Shown: piece after piece, positions 1 to 6,462 of the stretch
Position numbering within the stretch: the stretch's first letter is position 1
How the letters are laid out: every line of letters begins with the position of its first letter
NCBI GenBank assembly: GCA_020724125.1
Contig: DYHM01000026.1
Coordinates: forward strand, 1 to 8,886
Direction of reading: 5' to 3'
Origin: Patescibacteria group bacterium
GTDB lineage: Bacteria > Patescibacteriota > Minisyncoccia > Minisyncoccales > CG1-02-41-26
DNA: 8,886 nt
Position numbers and translations under genes: made by a program
Notes under the pieces: generated by a model
The model's input: the letters and a program-made list of their open reading frames with translations, nothing else
What the model was told of the DNA's origin: nothing
Databases searched by the model: none

Positions 1-41
1 AGTCAGTAAGTCATTGAAAATTGAAGAATTTTTCTTGATAG

Positions 42-67
42 TTTTGAGTTTTGAATTTTGATTTTAA
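42..67. repeat. Short T-rich tandem repeat before the first gene
   Basis: The units TTTTGAG (42-48), TTTTGAA (49-55), TTTTGA (56-61) and TTTTAA (62-67) follow one another directly and end 4 bases before the GTG start of the first gene. The rest of 1-71 is AT-rich with no gene seen. The 12-mer TTGAAAATTGAA at 14-25 recurs at 8824-8835 in the other terminal intergenic region. This may be a low-complexity intergenic repeat family of this genome, or slippage-prone AT-rich DNA. No clear promoter or ribosome binding site was found here. Confidence 0.5.
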
Positions 68-71
68 TTAA

Positions 72-2192
72 GTGGCTAAAAAAAAAGAAAATAAAATATT
101 AATAGAAGAAAAAATTTCCCAGATTTTGTCTCAAGGAACGCTTTTGACAATGAAAGAAGATTTAAGACGATTAAAAGAAGAAAGAGAATTATTAAAAAAA
201 CCAACAGAAGAAAGAATTAAAATAAAAGGAGAAAAGGCGATTGTTGAAAAAATTAAGAACAAGGCCTGGGAGGAAAAAGCAAGATTAGAACAAGAAAAGA
301 AGAAAAAATTAGAATTAGAACAATTGGAAGAGAAAAAAAGAAAAGAATTGGAAGAAAAAGAGAAAATAAGATTAGAGGAAGAAAAAGAAAAGAAAATTAT
401 TGAAGAAACCAGAAGGAAAGCTCTTCAAAAAGAAGAAGAAAGAAAAAAAGCGGAAGTTCTTGTAGAAGAAAAAAGAAAGAAAGAGGAAAAAATGGAAGAA
501 GAAATTATTAAGCTGATTAGAAAAAGAACCTTTGAAGAAGAAGCGGAAAGAATAGTTGAAGAAAAAAGAAAAGAAGAAAGAAAAATCATTGAAGAAATTA
601 GAAAAAGAGCATTAGAGGAAAAACAAAAAGAAGAGGAAATAAGCGAGAAGGAAAAACTGGAGCGGGAAAAAGAAAAAGAGAAGAAAACCGAAGAGGAATT
701 AATAAAATTAAAGGAAGAAATAACCGAAGAGCTAAAGCAATTCCCTTTTAAAAAACAACCCTTGGAGTTGGAAAAAGCAAAATTTGAGGCCGAGAAAGAA
801 AAATTATTAAAAGAACTTAACCCTGTTTTGGAAAAGGAAAAAGAAACAGCAGAAGTAATAAAAAATATTGAATTAAGAGAAAAAGAAACAGAGGAGATTG
901 AAGAAAAACATCAGATAGAAAAAGAAAGATGGCAGCGGGAAAAAACGAGAAGAAAAATTGAAAAAGAAAAATGGGGTTTAGAGGCAAAAATAGAAAAAAT
1001 TTATTCCCAAATTGAAGAGATTGATAAAAAATTAAAAGACATCCAAAAAGAAGACGATGAACTTAAAAAGAAAAGAGAGGGAATTTTTGAAAAATTAAAC
1101 AAAATAGAGTTTAATAAAGAAAAAATTAAATTAGAGAAACAACTAATGATTTTAGGGAAGGAAAGCGGGAAACTAAAAGAAGAAAGAAATATGCTTGAAG
1201 GGCGAAAAGAATCCTTGCGGCAAAGACTCTCGGCGATTTTAGAGAAGGAAAAAGAAATCGAAGAGACAATAAGAAATATTAGAATAAAAGAGGGAAAAAT
1301 TTCCACATTAGCCGAAGAGAAAAAATTAGAAAAAATTAGATGGGAAATGGAGGAAAAGAGAAAAATAATAGAATGTCAAAGATGGGATTTGGAAAAAATA
1401 GTTAAACAAACCGAAGAAAAAATAAAACAGGTTCAGGAAAAAGAAAAAGAGATAATAAAAAAAGAAGAAGAGATGAAATCGGAATTAAAGAAAATAGAAA
1501 TTTTCTTGAAATACGGCTTGCAGGGAGGATGGAGATTAATTTTAGAAGAAGAGAAAAGAAAAATGAAAGAATTAAAAGAAGAAATTAAAGAAGAAGTTGA
1601 AAGAAAAATTAAGAGAGAAATGGAAGTAAAAGAAGAACCAATAACAAAAGAGGGAGAGTTAGAGGAAGAAATAGTTAGAAAAATTCGTCAGAAAGCAAGG
1701 GAAGAAGAAATAAAAACAGAAAAAGAAAAAGCCCTTAAGAGAATTGAGGAAATTAAAAAGATAGCTGAAAGAGAAAAAGAAAAAAGGGAAGAGGAAAAAA
1801 GAAAAGAAGAAATACTCAGAAAAGAAGAAGGGGAAGGAGAAAAAAAAGAGAAACTCGAGGAACTTAAAAAATTAGCCGAATTAAAAGTAGAACAAATAGA
1901 AATAAAAGAACCATTAGAAAAAACAGAGATTCTTAAAAAATTAAGCCAGGTTTCTCTAAAAGAAAAAAAAGAAAGAGAAGAATTTTTGACTAAGATTACC
2001 GAAAAATCCTTAAAAAAAGAAGGAGTAATTGAAGAAATCAAAAAGAAAGAAGAAGGAAGAGAAATTATTTTTCGGCCAGTTATCCAACCACCTTCCTTTT
2101 TGGATAAATTTTTAACTCGAATTTTAATTCTGAGCATTATTGTCGGAATTATTTTTACCATCTATTTGACCGTTCGTTATTTTTTGAAATAA
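72..2192 (+). CDS. Tail-anchored Glu/Lys-rich coiled-coil protein, function unknown
   Basis: This is a 706-residue protein with a GTG start, made almost wholly of Glu, Lys, Arg, Ile and Leu, so very long helical coiled coils are expected. There is no signal peptide. A single C-terminal membrane segment spans about residues 684-701, preceded by a short Pro-containing stretch (about 668-675) and flanked by basic residues. The likely layout is a cytoplasmic rod anchored by its tail. A basic motif of the form I-x3-I-R-x-[KR]-[AT] recurs in variant forms at residues 109, 145, 172 and 534, with a weaker match at 58. A duplicated block with paired tryptophans W287/W301 and W424/W438 lies in the middle. 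A Gly-rich break (G482, G485, G486) interrupts the helix. The strand asymmetry (nearly all purine) comes from GAA/AAA/AGA codons. No enzymatic motif is visible. It lies 7 bases before a TraR/DksA-type gene. A role as membrane-linked scaffold or spacer is inference. The protein call is firm, the function is not known, and the start is uncertain because no ribosome binding site marks it. Confidence 0.85.
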   Translation: MAKKKENKILIEEKISQILSQGTLLTMKEDLRRLKEERELLKKPTEERIKIKGEKAIVEKIKNKAWEEKARLEQEKKKKLELEQLEEKKRKELEEKEKIRLEEEKEKKIIEETRRKALQKEEERKKAEVLVEEKRKKEEKMEEEIIKLIRKRTFEEEAERIVEEKRKEERKIIEEIRKRALEEKQKEEEISEKEKLEREKEKEKKTEEELIKLKEEITEELKQFPFKKQPLELEKAKFEAEKEKLLKELNPVLEKEKETAEVIKNIELREKETEEIEEKHQIEKERWQREKTRRKIEKEKWGLEAKIEKIYSQIEEIDKKLKDIQKEDDELKKKREGIFEKLNKIEFNKEKIKLEKQLMILGKESGKLKEERNMLEGRKESLRQRLSAILEKEKEIEETIRNIRIKEGKISTLAEEKKLEKIRWEMEEKRKIIECQRWDLEKIVKQTEEKIKQVQEKEKEIIKKEEEMKSELKKIEIFLKYGLQGGWRLILEEEKRKMKELKEEIKEEVERKIKREMEVKEEPITKEGELEEEIVRKIRQKAREEEIKTEKEKALKRIEEIKKIAEREKEKREEEKRKEEILRKEEGEGEKKEKLEELKKLAELKVEQIEIKEPLEKTEILKKLSQVSLKEKKEREEFLTKITEKSLKKEGVIEEIKKKEEGREIIFRPVIQPPSFLDKFLTRILILSIIVGIIFTIYLTVRYFLK
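816..1499 (+). repeat. Internal duplication in the coiled-coil gene (two copies)
   Basis: Copy A (residues 249-346, bases 816-1109) and copy B (residues 386-476, bases 1227-1499) align without gaps from L249/L386 through the paired tryptophans W287-W301 and W424-W438. Both copies have W-x13-W. By hand count 22 of 53 positions in this core are identical, including the shared LEKEKE stretch and an E-K-x-R-W motif. After the second Trp, copy B is exactly seven residues shorter before a common K-I-E ending, which is one coiled-coil heptad. Low-complexity Glu/Lys composition inflates identity, but the conserved rare Trp spacing argues for true duplication. Confidence 0.65.
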
Positions 2193-2199
2193 TAATAAC

Positions 2200-2568
2200 A
2201 TGACTAAAAAATTACCAAAAACATTTATTGACCAACAAGAAAAAAAATTAAGAGAAGAAAAAATAAAAATAGAAAAAGAATTAAGCCAAGTAGCGGTGAG
2301 GAATAAAAAACTAAAAGGCGACTGGATTACCAAACACCCTCAACTTGATGGCGGGCGTCTCGAAGAAGGAACTGACGAGTTTGAAGAATATGAAAATCTG
2401 CTTCCGATTACCTATACCCTCGAGTTAGAGTTAAAAAAAATAAACGAATCCTTGGAAAAAATAAAAAATGGAATTTATGGGATATGCAAAAAATGTCAAA
2501 AACCAATTCCAAGAGGTCGGTTAGGTGTTTATCCTCAAGCTGGTCAGTGTTTGAAATGTCAAAAATAA
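2200..2568 (+). CDS. TraR/DksA-family C4 zinc-finger protein
   Basis: This 122-residue protein has the TraR/DksA layout: a helical hairpin (about residues 8-90) followed by a C-terminal C4 zinc finger with C96-x2-C99-x17-C117-x2-C120. The stretch from G91 to P112, with YGIC, the IP pair and RL before the YP, is the family signature. Family members bind in the secondary channel of RNA polymerase and alter transcription initiation. The hairpin carries an acidic cluster (EEGTDEFEEYEN) near its tip, but the DxxDxA tip motif of enterobacterial DksA is not seen, so a ppGpp-linked role cannot be assumed. The ATG start lies 7 bases after the upstream stop, with no Shine-Dalgarno sequence. The gene is only 3 bases ahead of hppA, suggesting co-transcription. 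Family assignment is confident; the regulatory target is unknown. Confidence 0.93.
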   Translation: MTKKLPKTFIDQQEKKLREEKIKIEKELSQVAVRNKKLKGDWITKHPQLDGGRLEEGTDEFEEYENLLPITYTLELELKKINESLEKIKNGIYGICKKCQKPIPRGRLGVYPQAGQCLKCQK

Positions 2569-2571
2569 ATT

Positions 2572-4557
2572 ATGTTATATCTAGTTATTCTTATTTCTTT
2601 TTTGTCTTTAGGTTTTGCTATTTTTCTAATTTCTCGACTTCAAAAAGTTTTTCAATCAACCTCGACCCTGGAAAGCCTTGCCGAGGGGATTAAGGAAGGA
2701 GCTGATGCGTTTTTAAAAAGAGAATTTAAAGTTATTCTTTTTAGCGCTATTTTTATTTTTTTTCTTCTTTGGATATTTTTAACCATAAAAATTGCTCTTG
2801 GTTTTTTACTTGGAGCTGGTTTTTCTTTTCTGGCTGGTTTTATCGGTATGCTTATCTCGACTAGGATTAATAGTAAAGTGGCAATGGCAGCTAAGAAAAG
2901 TCAAGCCGCTGCTTTTAGATTATCCTTTGAGGCCAGTTCAATTACTGGTTTTTTAGTGGTTGGTCTGGCTCTTTTAGGTCTTTGTTTATTTTGGTTTTTA
3001 ACAAAAGATTTAAAAGCCCTGATAGGTTTAGGATTGGGAGCTTCTTTGGTTTCTATTTTTGCCCGTTTAGGCGGCGGTATTTACACCAAAGCCGCTGATG
3101 TGGGAGCTGATTTGGCTGGTAAAATCGAACAAGGGATTCCTGAAGACGATCCCCGAAATCCGGCCGTGATAGCGGATCAGGTTGGCGACAATGTTGGCGA
3201 CTGCGTTGGCATGACGGCTGATTTATTTGAAACCTATCTGGTAACCAATATCGCTGCTATGATTTTGGCATTTTCGGTTTTCCCGGATTCTCCTCAGGCC
3301 TTAATCTTTCCTTTGCTTTTAAGCGGTCTTTCAATTATAGCTTCTATTTTAGCCAGTTTTTTTGTTCGGCTGGGCAAGGATGAGAATATTATGGCTGCTT
3401 TTTATCGTGGTTTAAAAATAAATGGTTTTTTAGCGGCAGTTTTCTTTGCGGTCTTAATTTTAAATTTTGCTCCCAAGATAGGGATTGCCTTTTATAAACT
3501 TTACCTGCCAGCTCTTTTTGGTCTTTTTCTTGTTTTTGGTTTTTTCTCAATTACCGACTATTACACCTCAAAAAAACACCGACCAGTTAAAGAAATTGCC
3601 AAATTTTCTCAGTCCGGAGCTGGTCCTAATATTATTGCTGGCTTAGCTATTGGCGCTGAATCAACTTTTTTACCCGCTTTTTTGATTTGCGCCGGTATTT
3701 TGGTTAGTTTTTGGTTGGGGGGAATTTACGGCTTGGCAATTTCCGCTGTTTCTTTTCTTTCTTTAACTGGTTTGATAATCGCCTTGGATTCTTATGGGCC
3801 GATTACTGACAACGCGGCCGGGCTGGTTGAAATGGCTGGCGAACCGGTCGAGCTAAGAAAAAACATTGATGCTTTAGACGCGGCCGGCAATACCACCAAG
3901 GCTGTTACTAAGGCCTGCGCTATTGGTTCAGCCGGCTTAGCCGCTTTAGTTCTTTTTTCTTCTTATACCCAAGAAATTGCAAACAATACCCTGCGTCAAT
4001 TTATTTTTTCTTTAGAAGAACCCAAAGTTTTAATCGGTCTTTTTATCGGTAATCTCTTGCCTTATCTTTTAAGTTCATTTACCCTCAAGGCGGTGGGCCG
4101 AACCGCTGCCCAGGTAGTCATTGAAGCAAGGAGACAATTTAGGGAAATTAAAGGATTGATTGAAGGAAAAGTCAGGCCTGAATATGGTCGCTGCGTAGAT
4201 ATAGTTACAAAAGCCGCTTTGAAAGAAATGTGTTTCCCGACTTTTTGGATAGTAATTCTGCCTATTTTAACTGGTTTTATTTTAGGACCTGAGGCATTGG
4301 CCGGATTTTTGATTGGAACGATTATTTCTGGTTTTTTTATCGCTGTTTCAATGTGCGCTGGCGGCGCGGCTTGGGATAACGCCAAAAAATATATTGAAGA
4401 AGGAAATTTAGGAGGTAAGGGCAGCCTTACTCATCAGGCAGCTGTTATTGGTGATACGGTCGGCGATCCCCGTAAAGACACAGTCGGACCAGCCATGAAC
4501 CCAATGATTAAGGTTGTCAATATTATCGCTATTTTGCTTATTAGTTTAATTGTTTAG
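2572..4557 (+). CDS. hppA: K+-independent membrane pyrophosphatase (proton-translocating)
   Basis: This 661-residue polytopic membrane protein hydrolyses cytoplasmic pyrophosphate and pumps ions outward. The diagnostic blocks are all present: DVGADLAGK (176-184), IPEDDPRNP (189-197), the DxxxDNxGD-type substrate site at D202-D210 followed by ADLFETY (216-222), WDNAKK (601-606) and GDTVGDPRKDT (627-637). The K+-dependence marker reads GNTTKAVT, with Lys443 and Thr446, which in this family marks K+-independent enzymes, usually H+ pumps. H+ rather than Na+ specificity is inferred. Length is near the lower end for the family. Small departures from the usual motifs are Gln203 where Asn is common (ADQVGDNVGD) and Arg634 where Phe/Tyr is common. 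The start is an ATG 3 bases after the zinc-finger gene, leading straight into the first membrane helix. It would save energy from pyrophosphate made by biosynthesis, including by PurF downstream. Confidence 0.97.
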   Translation: MLYLVILISFLSLGFAIFLISRLQKVFQSTSTLESLAEGIKEGADAFLKREFKVILFSAIFIFFLLWIFLTIKIALGFLLGAGFSFLAGFIGMLISTRINSKVAMAAKKSQAAAFRLSFEASSITGFLVVGLALLGLCLFWFLTKDLKALIGLGLGASLVSIFARLGGGIYTKAADVGADLAGKIEQGIPEDDPRNPAVIADQVGDNVGDCVGMTADLFETYLVTNIAAMILAFSVFPDSPQALIFPLLLSGLSIIASILASFFVRLGKDENIMAAFYRGLKINGFLAAVFFAVLILNFAPKIGIAFYKLYLPALFGLFLVFGFFSITDYYTSKKHRPVKEIAKFSQSGAGPNIIAGLAIGAESTFLPAFLICAGILVSFWLGGIYGLAISAVSFLSLTGLIIALDSYGPITDNAAGLVEMAGEPVELRKNIDALDAAGNTTKAVTKACAIGSAGLAALVLFSSYTQEIANNTLRQFIFSLEEPKVLIGLFIGNLLPYLLSSFTLKAVGRTAAQVVIEARRQFREIKGLIEGKVRPEYGRCVDIVTKAALKEMCFPTFWIVILPILTGFILGPEALAGFLIGTIISGFFIAVSMCAGGAAWDNAKKYIEEGNLGGKGSLTHQAAVIGDTVGDPRKDTVGPAMNPMIKVVNIIAILLISLIV

Positions 4558-4578
4558 AATGATTTAGGTTTTAAATTT

Positions 4579-4917
4579 ATGGACAAAGGCGCTTCTCTTT
4601 TTTTCGCTTTAGTTATTCTTAACGTCTTAACAGCCGCTCTTTTGATTTTGATTAATACTTCAGTGAGCCAGATAAAAATTGCCGGCATTTCAGTTGATTC
4701 CATGATTGCTTTTTACGCGGCCGACGCTGGCGCCGAAAGAGCTCTTTATGAAATTAAAAATAATCAGCCTCCGCCGTCTGGTTGCCCTCCGTATCATTAT
4801 GAAGGCAATTTAGAGAACAACGCTAATTATAAAATTTGCATTCCTGACGGCGCCACTGCTCACTCAATCGGAACCTATAAAAGCGTCCAGCGAAAAATTG
4901 AGCTGAAAACAGACTAA
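4579..4917 (+). CDS. PilX-like small pilus-associated protein
   Basis: This 112-residue protein starts with a short charged-plus-Gly leader (MDKG) and one hydrophobic helix (about residues 7-29). The motif AFYAADAGAERALYEI (44-59) follows, as in the N-terminal domain of PilX-like pilus assembly proteins, where the N-terminal helix packs into a type IV pilus or pseudopilus. The classical prepilin Glu at +5 is absent, as expected for this group rather than major pilins. The rest is a small exported domain with two cysteines (C69, C87) that could form a disulfide. It ends in an SIGTYKSVQRKIEL tail. It lies 21 bases after hppA with no strong ribosome binding site. No other pilus gene is in the window. 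A second, broken copy of its C-terminal tail appears to lie downstream. The family call rests on the N-terminal motif only. Confidence 0.75.
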   Translation: MDKGASLFFALVILNVLTAALLILINTSVSQIKIAGISVDSMIAFYAADAGAERALYEIKNNQPPPSGCPPYHYEGNLENNANYKICIPDGATAHSIGTYKSVQRKIELKTD

Positions 4918-4921
4918 TAGA

Positions 4922-4950
4922 AAATCTATTAGGTTGAACCTCAATAATTT
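4922..4950 (+). other. Bulged hairpin just after the PilX-like gene
   Basis: The arms aaat-tatt-aggt and acct-aata-attt pair around a three-base loop (tga). This gives 12 base pairs with one bulged C on each side (4926 and 4942). It begins 5 bases after the stop codon. No run of T follows, so it is not a standard intrinsic terminator. It could be a 3'-end stabilising or processing structure, or chance pairing in AT-rich DNA. Confidence 0.35.
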
Positions 4951-4972
4951 GTAAAAATGGAGTTTGTTATGA

Positions 4973-5056
4973 TGTTTGTGTTCTAATAATATTACCATTG
5001 TTTCAACCAAGACCTGTAAAAATATCAAGCGAAGAATTGAAATCAAATTAGAATAA
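4973..5056 (+). pseudogene. Decayed C-terminal remnant of a second PilX-like gene
   Basis: Reading the frame that ends at the TAA of 5054-5056 gives a tail TCKNIKRRIEIKLE after an ITIVS stretch. This matches the end of the intact upstream protein (TYKSVQRKIELKTD) at T, K, R, I, E and K in register, with conservative changes elsewhere, and both run straight into a stop. Upstream in the same frame are stops at 4970-4972 and 4952-4954, and no start codon or hydrophobic helix is present, so this cannot be an intact gene. The likely origin is a tandem duplicate of the PilX-like gene that has lost its 5' part. The matching stretch is short, so chance similarity is not excluded. Confidence 0.5.
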
Positions 5057-5098
5057 AAAATAAAAATAAATTAAATTAAAAAGATTTAAAAATTTAAT

Positions 5099-6448
5099 AT
5101 GTGCGGAATAATTGGAATATATGGACATCCAAAAGCAAGTTATCTTGCTTCATTGGGAATTTTTTCAATGCAACACCGGGGTCAGGAAGGAGCAGGAATA
5201 GCGATAGATACTGGAAATAGCCTGGTTATAAAAAAGGGCATGGGAGAAGTAAAAAATGTTTTTGGAATAGATAAAAAAAATATCAAATTATTTTCAGGGA
5301 CAAACGCGATTGGTCATATTAGATATTCAACTGCTGGTCTTCGCCGGATTAAAGAAGCGCAGCCATTGCATATTAAATATAAGGACGGGGAAATAGCCAT
5401 TGTTCATAATGGTAATTTGACTAATGCGATTGAATTGAGAAAAAAATTAGAAAAGCAGGGAGTGAAATTTCAAACAACATCAGACACTGAAATAATTCTT
5501 CATCTTTTTAGCCGTTCCTATAAAGGAAATCTTGAAGAGGGTCTTAGAGAATCTTTTTCTCAAATAAAAGGGGCTTACTCCTTGCTTTTTTTAACGCCGG
5601 GAAAACTGATTGCGGCAAGAGACCCTTTTGGTTTTAGGCCTTTAAGTTTGGCTCAATTGGATAAGGGCTATGTTTTAGCTTCGGAAACCTGCGCCTTTGA
5701 TTTACTTGGAGCCCGATATCTAAGAGAAATAAAACCCGGTGAAATTCTTTCTATTGAAAGAAAAAAAATAACTTCTTGTAAAATTGAAACAAATTGTCCG
5801 TCTTGTTGCGGGGCTCATTGTATTTTTGAGCTCATTTATTTTTCAAGACCCGACTCCTTTACTTTTGGTTGTTTGGTTAGCGAATTTCAAAAGAAAATCG
5901 GCAAGAAATTAGCCCGGCAACAACCGGTCCGGGCCGATATTGTTATTCCCGTGCCCGACTCGGCAATTTTTAGCGCCTTGGGATATTCAGAAGAAAGCAA
6001 TATTCCTTTTGATTGGGGATTTATAAGAAACCACTATATCGGCCGCACTTTTATTGAACCGACAAGGGACCAAAGAGCAAATGAAATCGGATTAAAACTT
6101 TGTCCAGTATCTTCCACGCTTAAAAATAAAAAAATAATTGTCGTTGACGATTCAATTGTTCGAGGCGCTACTTCAAAAAAAATTGTTCAAATGTTAAAAA
6201 AAGCGGGAGTTAAAGAAATTCATTTTCGGGTTGCTTCGCCAGCCATTAAATACCCTTGTTATTACGGAATTGACACACCAACCAAAAAGGAACTTATTGC
6301 TTCAAATAAGACAACAGAAGAAATAAGAAAATTCCTTGGAGTTAAAAGTTTAGAATATCTTTCCATTGATAGTTTGTTAAGTTGCGTAGAAAATCCCCAA
6401 GATTTTTGCGCAGCTTGTTTTAATGGAAATTATCCTGAATTATTATAG
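5099..6448 (+). CDS. purF: Amidophosphoribosyltransferase
   Basis: This 449-residue enzyme catalyses the first step of de novo purine synthesis: PRPP plus glutamine gives 5-phosphoribosylamine, glutamate and pyrophosphate, in the cytoplasm. The N-terminal class II glutaminase domain begins with catalytic Cys2 (MCGIIGIYG). It has HRGQEGAG (26-33), GHIRYST (72-78), HNGNL (103-107) and SDTE (128-131). The C-terminal phosphoribosyltransferase domain has the PRPP loop VVDDSIVRGATS (348-359). Four cysteines placed like the [4Fe-4S] ligands of the Bacillus enzyme are present: C241 before IFELIYF, C387 in PCYYGID, and C437/C440 in FCAACF. There is no propeptide, because an in-frame stop lies at 5087-5089 and no start codon lies between it and the ATG, so Met removal alone should expose Cys2. 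Three extra cysteines (C233, C236, C237) precede C241. It is 14 bases ahead of ligA. No other purine gene is in the window. Confidence 0.97.
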   Translation: MCGIIGIYGHPKASYLASLGIFSMQHRGQEGAGIAIDTGNSLVIKKGMGEVKNVFGIDKKNIKLFSGTNAIGHIRYSTAGLRRIKEAQPLHIKYKDGEIAIVHNGNLTNAIELRKKLEKQGVKFQTTSDTEIILHLFSRSYKGNLEEGLRESFSQIKGAYSLLFLTPGKLIAARDPFGFRPLSLAQLDKGYVLASETCAFDLLGARYLREIKPGEILSIERKKITSCKIETNCPSCCGAHCIFELIYFSRPDSFTFGCLVSEFQKKIGKKLARQQPVRADIVIPVPDSAIFSALGYSEESNIPFDWGFIRNHYIGRTFIEPTRDQRANEIGLKLCPVSSTLKNKKIIVVDDSIVRGATSKKIVQMLKKAGVKEIHFRVASPAIKYPCYYGIDTPTKKELIASNKTTEEIRKFLGVKSLEYLSIDSLLSCVENPQDFCAACFNGNYPELL

Positions 6449-6462
6449 TTTTGTATAAAAAT

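Noticed and set aside
14..40. Possible promoter TTGAAA with TTGATA 15 bases later, before the first gene
   Set aside because: Spacing is short and the -10 is weak, so it is not distinguishable from chance.
1001..1306. Minus-strand open frame opposite the coiled-coil gene
   Set aside because: Its Ser/Phe/Leu-rich product is the reverse reading of GAA/AAA/AGA codons; no motif or start signal supports it.
1688..2161. Long minus-strand open frame opposite the coiled-coil gene
   Set aside because: Same cause: a purine-rich coding strand leaves the complement free of stops. The product is low-complexity Ser/Phe.
4062..4385. Minus-strand open frame inside hppA
   Set aside because: It lies over conserved pyrophosphatase motifs, so the + strand is clearly the coding one.
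4864..5046. Minus-strand open frame over the PilX-like gene end and the following gap
   Set aside because: It has no recognisable domain, and the + strand relic explains the region better.
5037..5066. Possible purF promoter TTGAAA-N18-TAAAAA
   Set aside because: The -10 match is poor, and such matches are frequent in DNA this AT-rich.
6451..6462. TTG start for ligA four codons upstream of the ATG
   Set aside because: It begins 2 bases after the purF stop without a ribosome binding site. The ATG gives the expected N-terminus and puts the nucleophile at residue 115.
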